From contig NZ_AP018817.1 in assembly GCF_024349785.1 (NCBI RefSeq), forward strand, positions 186,001 to 250,000: a stretch of DNA of 64,000 bases. Reading direction: 5' to 3'. Positions 53,101 through 60,500 of this stretch are shown piece by piece. Under the pieces are notes generated by a model. It made no database searches. It had not been told where the DNA came from and saw only the letters and a program-made list of their open reading frames with translations. The DNA comes from Sphingomonas bisphenolicum (GTDB lineage: Bacteria; Pseudomonadota; Alphaproteobacteria; Sphingomonadales; Sphingomonadaceae). The number at the start of each line of letters is the position of its first letter. Within the stretch, counting starts at the first letter, position 1. The translations under genes and the position numbers were made by a program.

Positions 53101-55083
53101 AGCGACAAGCTGAGCATCGAAACACGCGACCGGCTGCGCCCCGAGCGCATCCTGTCCTCGACCCCGCTCACCCGCCATATCGACTATGATATCGACGCGA
53201 CTATCGGCACCATCCGCTTCCGCGAGCCGGTGCTGGGCCGCGACGCCGCCAACAATCCGGTCTTCATCCTCGTCGACTATGAAACCTACGGCAAGGGCAA
53301 GAAGCTGACCGCAGGCGGCCGCGCCGCGATGAAGTTCGCCAAGGGCAAGGCCGAGGTCGGCGTGTCGGCGATCAAGGACAACAGCCATGGCGACGGCCTG
53401 CTGCTGGGCGCGGACGTCAGTGCGCGAATCAGCGACACGACCCAGTTGCGCGCCGAAATGGCCGCCGGCAGCCGCGACGGCCTGACCGACGGCCGCGCCT
53501 GGCTGGCGGAAGTCGAACATCACAGCAAGAAGGCCGATGTGCTGGCTTATGCACGACAGCAGGACGACGCGTTTGGCCTCGGCCAGCAGAATCTGGTCGA
53601 GGCGGGCACGCGCCGCATCGGCTTCGACGGCCGCGTGCAACTGGCCGACAAATGGGCGCTTACGGCCTCCTCCTGGTATCAGGACCAGCTGATCGGTGCC
53701 GGCAGCCGCTTCGCTGGCGAATCGCGCATCGAATATCGGCGCGACCATGGCACGATCTTCGCCGGCGCGCAGTTCGCGCTGGATCACGGCATCGACGGCA
53801 AGGATCGCGACTCCCGCCTGCTGACGCTGGGCGGCACCCAGATATTGATGGGCGGCAAGCTGACCCTTACCGGCCAGACCCAGTTCGCGCCGGGCGGCGA
53901 CCGCGACAGCGTCGATTTCCCCGCCCGCCACCAGTTGATCGCGGCTTGGCGCGTCAAGCCGGGCATCCGCCTGATCGGTGGCTATGAAGTGGCGCAGGGC
54001 GAGGACTACACGACCCATACCGCGCAAATCGGCTTCGACGTCCAGCCCTGGACCGGCGCCAAGGTCACCACCGCCATCAACAACCAGACGTCAGGGGAGA
54101 ATGGCGGGCGCGTCTATGCCAATTACGGTCTGGTTCAGTCGCTGCCGATCGGCGATCGCTGGACGATCGACGCGACCTTCGACGCCAGCACGACCGTCAG
54201 CGGCAAGATTCCGGCCGGCGGCGTCGTTCAGCCGTTCCAGACCAGCGGATCGGGCAGCGTTGGCGGCGGCGCGCTGGGCAGCATCTATGGCAATGACGGC
54301 GATTATGCCGCGGTGACGCTGGGCGCCAATTACCGCGCTGACCTCTGGTCCTGGAACGGCCGGGTCGAATATCGCAAGTCCGGCCAGAATAAGCGCTTCA
54401 ATATCACCAGCAACGTCGTCCGCGCGCTGGGCGAGGGCAAGACGCTTGCCGGCACCGTCCGCTACGCCACGCTGAGCCAGGTCAGCGGCGCGCAGGCGAA
54501 GAGCCTGGCGACCTCGGTCGCGCTCGCCTGGCGACCGCTCGACAGCCGCTGGTCGCTGTTGGAGCGGCTGGAACTGCGCAAGGAAAGCGCGGATGCGGGC
54601 GTGGGCGGGGGCAACGTGCTGGGCGTACCGGCCGGCAGCGGCATCGGCCAGCGCACCCTGCGCCTTATTAACAACCTTGCCGTCAACTATCGCGCCGGCG
54701 CAGAAGGCGGGCGCCACAATGTCGAGGCGACCGTCTATTATGGCGCCAAATGGGTCAGCGGCAGCTATGGCGCGGACGACTATACCGGCTATATCGACGT
54801 CACCGGCGTCGACCTGAGGATGGACCTGGGCAAGCGTTTCGACATCGGCGTGCAAGCGTCGGCGCAGCACGCCTGGAGCCGCGGTGCGGTGGCGTTCAGC
54901 GGCGGACCGTCGGCCGGCGTATCCCCTGCGCCCAATGTCTGGATCAGCGCCGGATATAATATCGCGGGTTATCGCGACCGCGATTTCGAGGATGACCGCT
55001 ACACCCGTCGCGGCCCCTATGTGACGATGCGCATGAAATTCGACCGCAACGCCATCGCCGGCCTGCTCGGGAAGGGCCGCTGA
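50119..55083 (+). CDS. Very large DUF11 / SdrD-B-like / outer-membrane beta-barrel protein
   Basis: 1654 residues. The signal peptide is at about 1-28. An N-terminal beta region opens 'TRVTNTATATWQAPTGPVSID'. A DUF11 domain with SPGDFVQYLVRVDNRS lies near 355-370, then 'LTDILPPGLRYERGS'. A carboxypeptidase-regulatory/SdrD-B-like domain is near 474-535 ('GVAGIRLLMEDGSFVVTDKDG', then 'GLYHFEAVRPGRHVV'), and Ig-like segments reach to about 800. From about 815 to the end, alternating amphipathic strands and aromatic girdles ('GQLALYAKGRIKGSW', 'LYLRLERKDFSALFGDFETG', 'GPYVTMRMKFD') indicate a large outer-membrane barrel. It would place DUF11/Ig domains on or across the outer membrane. No named family is certain, and export, adhesion or scaffold roles are open. 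Confidence 0.82.
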   Translation: MAKIRALANLIAALSGVAAATPVATQGQTRVTNTATATWQAPTGPVSIDSNTVTFDVEARGKRPTRLSFRLLPVGYSLQGTRCETSPSIVFTPAPIDAADLARAPVAESIDTHVPLILVLDNPGGNHDPNLRETSWINVHTQYLTSTIPMMETGPDTGVFAGGVPQGNDGSASPCDPTLDRGAQLTLSFTEDAYSYGSTSSILIDPTGYVFDSETGALVDGATVTLLGEDGQPAKVFGDDGVSAYPSTVVSGGSTTDASGRLYDFPQGNYRFPLTAPGRYHLQVTPPAHYVAPSTRSRADLEALRGPMNHPFILNEASFGGVFALSDPEPFIADIPLDRVGDTHLLLTKTASVREASPGDFVQYLVRVDNRSDDDASGIHLTDILPPGLRYERGSTRGADEPVVATDGRTLDFTIPALPAGKTLEVRYIVSVAPGAPRGEALNRVLASGSAGATSNEAAASVRIGALLFTDGFTVVGRVTEGDCNAPAKGRKGVAGIRLLMEDGSFVVTDKDGLYHFEAVRPGRHVVQLDGASLPASHAPLLCDADTRNGGSATSRFVESAGGLLQRVDFQLRLTGLAAAAVADALPAAPDAAQAAGDREWFDGQDAGIALLFPMQGYNPRSPSTRVVIKHHAGQKVALRLNGGLVDALAYDATDTDGDIAIAKWSGLGLDPGDNALEATVMNADGSIAQTLHGTVHYAGAAANAIVAPDASKLAADGLTNPVLAFRLTDRSGRPVRDGTTVPVTVDQPYAIAVDTTVPASRRASGTALVIGDEGIAYLALQPTTQAGALRATVTLTDDKQQRAIELRARLTAVARDWTVVGFGSGTIGFHTLRRRSSALPASSRNSLVTDGQLALYAKGRIKGSWLMTIAYDSDRKYDRSRGLLGQIDPDRYYTVYGDATRQGHDAATARKLYLRLERKDFSALFGDFETGMTQTQLTRYSRTLNGMKADYADDRLSFSAFAANSDDLHARDEIQGNGLTGPYRLSGRDIVPNSDKLSIETRDRLRPERILSSTPLTRHIDYDIDATIGTIRFREPVLGRDAANNPVFILVDYETYGKGKKLTAGGRAAMKFAKGKAEVGVSAIKDNSHGDGLLLGADVSARISDTTQLRAEMAAGSRDGLTDGRAWLAEVEHHSKKADVLAYARQQDDAFGLGQQNLVEAGTRRIGFDGRVQLADKWALTASSWYQDQLIGAGSRFAGESRIEYRRDHGTIFAGAQFALDHGIDGKDRDSRLLTLGGTQILMGGKLTLTGQTQFAPGGDRDSVDFPARHQLIAAWRVKPGIRLIGGYEVAQGEDYTTHTAQIGFDVQPWTGAKVTTAINNQTSGENGGRVYANYGLVQSLPIGDRWTIDATFDASTTVSGKIPAGGVVQPFQTSGSGSVGGGALGSIYGNDGDYAAVTLGANYRADLWSWNGRVEYRKSGQNKRFNITSNVVRALGEGKTLAGTVRYATLSQVSGAQAKSLATSVALAWRPLDSRWSLLERLELRKESADAGVGGGNVLGVPAGSGIGQRTLRLINNLAVNYRAGAEGGRHNVEATVYYGAKWVSGSYGADDYTGYIDVTGVDLRMDLGKRFDIGVQASAQHAWSRGAVAFSGGPSAGVSPAPNVWISAGYNIAGYRDRDFEDDRYTRRGPYVTMRMKFDRNAIAGLLGKGR

Positions 55084-55598
55084 TGCGCCGGTTCACCTTC
55101 CTCCTGCTTGCGGCGCTGTCCACACCCGCCCTGGCCGATCCGATCACGGCGACCAAGTCGGTGAGCGTCGTGTCCGATCCCATGGGCAACCTGATCCCGC
55201 GCGCCATCCCCGGCGCGGTGGTCGACTACAGCGCGACCCTCGCCAACCCGCTCGCCAACCTGGGCAAGACAGTGCGGGGCGTCGCGTTCGAGGACCAGTT
55301 GCCCGCCAATGTAATCCTGCGCGTCAGCGATCTGGGGACCAGCGGCAGCGGCCCGGTGGTCTTCACCAACGGCGCGATCGTGCTGGGCGTGGGCGACAGC
55401 GGCCTGACCTACACGTTCAGCGGCCTTGGCAGCACAACCGACGGTATCGAATTCAGCAACGGGGCGAATTGGGCCTACACGCCCATCCCGGATGCCGACG
55501 GCTATGACTCCAATGTCCGCGCCATCCGTATCAAGCCAATCACCACATTCAAGGCGGGCGGATCATTTACCGTCCGCTTCCGCGTCAAGCTGCGTTAG
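55083..55598 (+). CDS. Exported DUF11-like protein (last structural gene of surface operon)
   Basis: 171 residues. The ATG shares its A with the preceding TGA stop, so it is co-translated with the large barrel protein. Signal peptide MRRFTFLLLAALSTPALA. The mature domain has 'AIPGAVVDYSATLANPLAN' and 'FEDQLPANVILRVSDLG', the same P-G-x-x-V-x-Y...N...D-x-x-P pattern as its operon partners, and ends 'FKAGGSFTVRFRVKLR'. It is likely a small partner of the barrel protein in the same envelope structure. Confidence 0.8.
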   Translation: MRRFTFLLLAALSTPALADPITATKSVSVVSDPMGNLIPRAIPGAVVDYSATLANPLANLGKTVRGVAFEDQLPANVILRVSDLGTSGSGPVVFTNGAIVLGVGDSGLTYTFSGLGSTTDGIEFSNGANWAYTPIPDADGYDSNVRAIRIKPITTFKAGGSFTVRFRVKLR

Positions 55599-55617
55599 CC
55601 AAAGGGGGAAGTCAGAC

Positions 55618-56268
55618 ATGTCCTACGGAATGGAACAGGCGGCGATGATGCCGATGGCCGCTCCTTCGATCGCCGGACCATCGGCTGTCGCGATGGAACG
55701 GCGGCGGGACACCCGCGCGGCGACGGTCTTTACCATCGGCAAGATTTCGTTCGATGGTCGCAGCCTGCCCTGCATGGTGCGAGACCTGTCGGAAGGGGGA
55801 ATGCGCATCCAGTTGCCCGCCCCGCCGCCGCCCGGCGCCCGCGTCCTGATCGAAATGCGCGGTCTCGACCCCCGCCTTGCCTGCATCCGCTGGGCGGTGG
55901 GGCATGAAGCCGGCCTCAGTTTCGACCTGCGCTGCTGCCCGGCGGATATTTTCGCGGCCCGCGCCAGCCGGTCGGGACGGATTGCGCGCCAGCCGCGCTT
56001 CCCGTTGCGCCGCGACGCGCCATTGTTGATCGACGATATGCCGATCGCCGCCACGATCGAAAATATTTCTGTCGGCGGCGCGCGGCTTGTCCTGTCCGAA
56101 CCGCTGGCGAACGGCCGGCAAGGCGTGCTGGGCCTGACACTTGGCGACCGGCACGGAGTCGCCGGAACCATCTGCTGGACGCGCGACGACCACTGCGGCT
56201 TCCGCTTTGTTCAGCCGATCAGCAGCGTCGCGCTGGCCGTCATGCTGGATGGCGCCGGATTGGATTGA
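55618..56268 (+). CDS. Double PilZ-domain protein (c-di-GMP receptor)
   Basis: 216 residues from ATG 55618 with AAAGGGGGAA upstream. The first PilZ domain has ERRRDTR (27-33) and DLSEGGM (57-62), matching the R-x-x-x-R and D/N-x-S-x-x-G cyclic-di-GMP contacts. The second has RQPRFPLRRD (about 124-133) and NISVGGA (149-155). Two domains in tandem could bind the nucleotide in each half. It is in the same direction and 20 bases after the surface operon, and the GGDEF-EAL enzyme lies upstream, so cyclic-di-GMP control of the surface system is plausible. Confidence 0.87.
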   Translation: MSYGMEQAAMMPMAAPSIAGPSAVAMERRRDTRAATVFTIGKISFDGRSLPCMVRDLSEGGMRIQLPAPPPPGARVLIEMRGLDPRLACIRWAVGHEAGLSFDLRCCPADIFAARASRSGRIARQPRFPLRRDAPLLIDDMPIAATIENISVGGARLVLSEPLANGRQGVLGLTLGDRHGVAGTICWTRDDHCGFRFVQPISSVALAVMLDGAGLD

Positions 56269-56274
56269 GTCCGC

Positions 56275-56862
56275 TCAACCGGTCGCCGCCAGCCAGCGAT
56301 CAATCGCGATCAAGGCGGTCCGGCTGTCGCGCAATGCCGCCGCTCGCCCGCCCGTTCCCAGATCGACCGCCTGCCAGCTCCCGCTCGCGACGGTGAAGCC
56401 CAATGTGCCTGTCAGTCCTGCGATGCGGTGGGCGCTATGACCCTCCGCTCCCTCGATAGCCCTTTCCAGTTCCGCGCGAAGGCCCTCCACCACAGGCAGC
56501 AGGCCGTCGCGGCCGAACATCGTCGCCATGCGCGCCAGACTGGCCGTATCCGGCGGCAGCCACTGACTGAAAATGGCGGTAAGGCGTTCAACGCCCTGAT
56601 CCGGATCGACCACCAGATCGACCGGAAAAGACGGCGTCCTCCCGCCATCCATCACCGCTGCCACAATATGATCGCGCCGCAGCGACGCAACCTCGCCCAT
56701 TCCGTCCACAACGATCATGCTGGCCGCCGCGACAGCGTCGCCATCGTCGCATGATGCTTCCAACACCTCCCATCCGGCAAGGCGCATTGCGGCGCCAACA
56801 TGCGCATAGGTTAACGAGGCGGCAACACTGATGACAGCCAAAGTGTTTTGCGATCCGTCCAT
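56275..56862 (-). CDS. Hpt-domain protein with a degenerate receiver-like N-terminus
   Basis: 195 residues from ATG 56862. Residues 1-95 alternate strand and helix like a receiver ('LAVISVAASLTYAHVGAAMRLAGWEVLEA', 'ASMIVVDGMG', key blocks) but lack the acidic pocket and the phospho-Asp. Residues 100-155 are a four-helix Hpt-like stretch, with 'LARMATMFGRDGLLPVVEGL' and the phosphoacceptor candidate H145 in SAHRIAGLTGTLGF. Hpt proteins pass phosphate between receivers. It diverges from a LuxR response regulator, hybrid kinase and CheY-like gene, so a role as relay in that set is likely. Confidence 0.75.
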   Translation of the reverse strand: MDGSQNTLAVISVAASLTYAHVGAAMRLAGWEVLEASCDDGDAVAAASMIVVDGMGEVASLRRDHIVAAVMDGGRTPSFPVDLVVDPDQGVERLTAIFSQWLPPDTASLARMATMFGRDGLLPVVEGLRAELERAIEGAEGHSAHRIAGLTGTLGFTVASGSWQAVDLGTGGRAAALRDSRTALIAIDRWLAATG

Positions 56863-56938
56863 AGACGCATTACATCCTGTTGCGTCCTTTCCCGTGACTA
56901 GCCCATTTTCTACAAATGGATAACAATAAGGCTGGAGG

Positions 56939-57595
56939 ATGGTGGAGACCGTAACCGGAGGCCGCGTATTGATCGCGGACGACCACCCGTTGATCCGTGA
57001 GGGTCTGGCGCTCGCCGCGCGCGCGGTGATGCCTGGCGTCACGGTCGATACCGCCGGCACGATCGGCGAAACCCTGGCGACCTTGAAGCGCCACGCCAAA
57101 TATCGCCTGATCCTGCTCGACTTCGTCCTGCCCGACGCGCGCGGCTTTTCCGGCTTCCTGCAGGTGCAGCATGAAGCCGGCCGGACGCCCATCGCGATGA
57201 TCTCCGCGCATGAGAATGCGACGCTGGTCGAAAGCGCCCGCGCGTTGGGCGCCGCGGGCTTCCTGTACAAGACCCGGCCGTTCGATGACCTGGCGCGCGA
57301 CATAAAGAAGCTGGCGGAGGGGCAGACCAGCTTCCCCGCGGTGGATATCGACGCCAATCCGGCAGACCTGCGCGATCGCATCGCGACCCTGTCCGGCGCA
57401 CAGCTCCGGGTGTTGATCGCCCTTTCGGACGGGCGTCTCAACAAACAGATCGCCGCCGATCTCGCCGTATCGGAGGCGACGGTGAAAGCCCATCTGACGG
57501 CGATCTTCCGCAAGCTTGATGTCGGCAACCGCGCGCAGGCGCTGCTCGCGGTGCAGCCGCTGTTGGGAGACGTGGCGGCGGCCCGCCCAACATGA
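56939..57595 (+). CDS. LuxR/NarL-family response regulator
   Basis: 218 residues. The receiver has D14-D15 in LIADDHPLIREG, phosphoacceptor D61 in LLDFVLPDARG and the Lys of FLYKTRPF. The C-terminal LuxR helix-turn-helix ('LSGAQLRVLIALSDGRLNKQIAADLAVSEATVKAHL', key residues K-Q-I-A...V-S-E-A-T-V-K-x-H) spans about 148-205. ATG 56939 directly abuts GGAGG and GTG 56942 is a possible alternative. The stop overlaps the hybrid-kinase start by 4 bases (ATGA), so the two are co-translated. Confidence 0.92.
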   Translation: MVETVTGGRVLIADDHPLIREGLALAARAVMPGVTVDTAGTIGETLATLKRHAKYRLILLDFVLPDARGFSGFLQVQHEAGRTPIAMISAHENATLVESARALGAAGFLYKTRPFDDLARDIKKLAEGQTSFPAVDIDANPADLRDRIATLSGAQLRVLIALSDGRLNKQIAADLAVSEATVKAHLTAIFRKLDVGNRAQALLAVQPLLGDVAAARPT

Positions 57596-60105
57596 ACGGC
57601 GCGCCCCCCGAGCCGCCCAGCGCGTCACCCTTCGTGCTGGCGGCGCTGGTCGTTCCGCTGGTGCTGGCGGCGCTGCTTTTCTGGCTGGGCGGGGAATATG
57701 GCCGCTGGAACGGCCTGCGCGTGAATGCCGACCAATCATTCCAGCGGCGCGTCCTCCTGATCGACATATTGTCCGAACTGCGCGCCGCAGAATCCAGCCA
57801 GCGCGGTTATATTATCACCAACGACCCGGAATTCCGCGCCCGCTACGGCGAGTGGCATGGCGAAATCCAGCGCAGCTTCGAAAAGGCCGACGCGCTCTAC
57901 CGCGAAGCGCCTTCGCACCAGACCAGCTTCGACGGCCTGCGCCGGATCGCCCGGACCAAGGTAGCCGAGATGGACACGGTGTTGCGAATATATGCGAACA
58001 GCGGGCCGGAAGCGGCGCGCCGACGTGTGGCGGAAGGCGAAGGCAAGCGACTGATGAACCGGCTACAGCAGCAACTGGATCGCGTCATCCGCGAAGAACA
58101 GGGGATCGGTGAAACGCGCGTCGCCGACTATCGCAGCCGCACCGAAACATTGCAGCGGGTCATGTGGATACTCGTCGCACTCAGCAGCCTGTCGCTGGCG
58201 ATCGCGCTGCTCGGCCTGTGGCGCCAGCGGGTGTCGCAATATATTGTCGAACTGCGCGGGTTCGAGGCGGCGCGGCGCAACGAAACCATCCTCGACAGCA
58301 CGATCGACCCCATCATCATCGTCAATCCCAGCGGCAGCATCGAAACCATCAACCAGGCGGCGACGAAAATGCTGGGCTATGAGGCGACCAGCCTCGCGCG
58401 CCGCGATTTCGACCTGATTTCCGACATTGCGCCTGGCGTCGGCAGCTTCCTCGACCGCATCGGTCTTGTCGATGGCGAACTACGCACACCCTATTGGACC
58501 GATCGGCAGGTTCGGCACCAAAGCGGCCGCCTGCTGCCTGTCGATATCGCCTTGGGCGTCATGTCGCTGCCCGACGGCAACCATATCGTCGTGTCACTGC
58601 GCGACATTGTCGAACGCAAGCGGGTCGAGCGGTTGAAGGACGACCTGATCTCCACCGTAAGCCATGAACTGCGCACGCCGCTGACATCGATCGTCGGCGC
58701 GCTGGCGCTCCTCCGGCTGGATGTCGGCAATCGGCTCGACCCGGAATCAGCAGGCCTCGTCACCATCGCCGAAAATAATGCGCAGCGTCTGATCCGCCTC
58801 ATCAACGACATGCTCGACATCGATCGCATCGATTCGGGCAAACTGCGCATGACGTTGGCCCCGATCGACCTGCATCATGTCGTGATGCGCGCGTGCGACG
58901 ACAATGGCGGCCTGGTCCGGTCCGCCGGCGCGTTGCTCGACCGCACCATGGCGGACGAAACCCTGATGGTTCAAGGCGACGAGGAACGGCTGTTGCAGGT
59001 CATCACCAACCTCCTGTCCAATGCCGTCAAGATATCCTCAGAAGGCCATCATATCGCCGTCGGACTCACGCGCAGCGCCGACGGGCGTCGCGCCACCGTC
59101 TTTGTCGATGATGACGGCCCCGGCATCCCCGAGGAATTTCGCGGGCGCATCTTCGGCCGGTTCGAGCGCGCCGCAAATGACGAAGGCGCGCCGGGTACGG
59201 GGCTGGGGCTGGCCATCGCGCGCGAGATCGTCACGCAGCATGGCGGAGAATTGTGGTTCGAGGACCGGCCCGGCGGCGGAACCCGCTTCGCCTTTTCGCT
59301 GCCGGTCATGCTGCCGGTCGCCCTGCCGCGCGAACGCCCCCATGGCGAAACCCATGTGCTCATCTGCGAGAGCAATCCCGCCGTCGCACGGTTGCTTCAG
59401 TCGCAATTGTCGGAGGAAGGCTATGCCTGCCGCGTCGTCACCGACGCCCGCGCAGCGCGCGCGGCGATCGTCGCCGATGGCTTCAGCCTTCTATTGCTCG
59501 ACATGGCGCTCGACGATGCCGACGCCTTTCATTTTGCGCGCGAAATGCGCCGGCTGGAAGGACCGGAAAAACTGTCGATCCTCATGGTATCCGCTACGGG
59601 CGGCGATGCGTCGACACCCTTGTCGCTGGACCTGATCGACTGGATCGACAAGCCGATCGATCCCGGCCGGCTCAAGGCGGCGATCACGGCATCCTTCCGC
59701 CATTCGGGCATCAAACGGCCGACGGTTCTTCATCTCGACGACGACCAGGACACACTTGAAATCACCGCCGCAGCGCTCAAAGGCATCGCCTACATCCTCA
59801 AGGCCACGACCCTTGCAGAAGCGCGCGCCCTGCTTCGTGTGGAAACGCCTAATCTGGCGATCCTGGACGTCCATCTGGAAGAAGGCCTCGGCCTTGACCT
59901 GTTACCCGATCTGGTGGACGACCAAGGGGTCGCCATCCCGACCATCATCTATTCCGCGCATGATGTCGATATAGAGATCGCCGGCCAGATCGACGCGGTG
60001 CTGGTCAAATCGCGCACGTCGCTGCCCGATCTCAAGGCGACGGTGCGACGGGTCGTGGCGACCCGTCACGGCCGGGCAGAAGGCGGGGAGGAAGAAGGCG
60101 CATGA
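57592..60105 (+). CDS. Hybrid sensor histidine kinase with CHASE3-like sensor, PAS and two receivers
   Basis: 837 residues. Transmembrane helices at about 14-34 and 190-210 flank a CHASE3-like region ('AAESSQRGYIITNDPEFRARY'). A PAS domain follows at about 232-345, then HisKA with H358 in STVSHELRTPL, and an ATPase domain with 'NLLSNAVKISS', 'DDDGPGIP' and 'GTGLGLAIARE'. The first receiver (about 597-705) keeps the acceptor in LLLLDMALDD but has CESN where the acidic pair should be. The second (about 717-825) has LHLDDDQ and LAILDVHLEEG and looks complete. It is linked to a LuxR regulator, a CheY-like protein and a divergent Hpt protein, a full phosphorelay set. Confidence 0.92.
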   Translation: MNGAPPEPPSASPFVLAALVVPLVLAALLFWLGGEYGRWNGLRVNADQSFQRRVLLIDILSELRAAESSQRGYIITNDPEFRARYGEWHGEIQRSFEKADALYREAPSHQTSFDGLRRIARTKVAEMDTVLRIYANSGPEAARRRVAEGEGKRLMNRLQQQLDRVIREEQGIGETRVADYRSRTETLQRVMWILVALSSLSLAIALLGLWRQRVSQYIVELRGFEAARRNETILDSTIDPIIIVNPSGSIETINQAATKMLGYEATSLARRDFDLISDIAPGVGSFLDRIGLVDGELRTPYWTDRQVRHQSGRLLPVDIALGVMSLPDGNHIVVSLRDIVERKRVERLKDDLISTVSHELRTPLTSIVGALALLRLDVGNRLDPESAGLVTIAENNAQRLIRLINDMLDIDRIDSGKLRMTLAPIDLHHVVMRACDDNGGLVRSAGALLDRTMADETLMVQGDEERLLQVITNLLSNAVKISSEGHHIAVGLTRSADGRRATVFVDDDGPGIPEEFRGRIFGRFERAANDEGAPGTGLGLAIAREIVTQHGGELWFEDRPGGGTRFAFSLPVMLPVALPRERPHGETHVLICESNPAVARLLQSQLSEEGYACRVVTDARAARAAIVADGFSLLLLDMALDDADAFHFAREMRRLEGPEKLSILMVSATGGDASTPLSLDLIDWIDKPIDPGRLKAAITASFRHSGIKRPTVLHLDDDQDTLEITAAALKGIAYILKATTLAEARALLRVETPNLAILDVHLEEGLGLDLLPDLVDDQGVAIPTIIYSAHDVDIEIAGQIDAVLVKSRTSLPDLKATVRRVVATRHGRAEGGEEEGA

Positions 60106-60488
60106 GCGAAGCCGACCGTTTGCGCATCCTTTATGTCGATGACGACAAGGACATCCGCCACATCGTCAAACTGTCGCTCGCCCTCGACCCCTTGATCGAA
60201 TTGCGGCTGTGCGCCGATGGCGCCGAAGCGCTGGAGGTCGCCGCGACCGGTGCATGGCGATCCGACCTTGTCATGCTCGACGTGATGATGCCCCGCATGG
60301 ATGGCCCCACGCTGATGGTTGCGCTGCGCGAGCTGGCAGGCTTTGCGGACATACCCTTCGTCTTCGTTACCGCCCGCGCCCGCGAAGCGGACGTGCAGAG
60401 CTATCATGCAGCGGGCGCCAGGGGCGTGATCCTGAAACCGTTCAATCCGCTGACCTTGGCCGGCAGCGTCCGCACGCTGGTCGGCTGA
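60102..60488 (+). CDS. CheY-like single-domain response regulator
   Basis: 128 residues, a lone receiver. Acidic pocket D13-D14-D15 (YVDDDKD), phosphoacceptor D60 in VMLDVMMPRMDG, Thr in FVTARARE and Lys in ILKPFNP are all present, so phosphorylation is expected. No output domain. Its ATG overlaps the hybrid-kinase stop (ATGA). It probably takes phosphate from the kinase or the Hpt protein and acts by protein binding. Confidence 0.92.
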   Translation: MSEADRLRILYVDDDKDIRHIVKLSLALDPLIELRLCADGAEALEVAATGAWRSDLVMLDVMMPRMDGPTLMVALRELAGFADIPFVFVTARAREADVQSYHAAGARGVILKPFNPLTLAGSVRTLVG

Positions 60489-60500
60489 ACCGCGGCGGCG

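Noticed and set aside
52033..54027. A 664-codon minus-strand open frame
   Set aside because: Antisense to the barrel part of the 1654-residue protein; no domain pattern seen.
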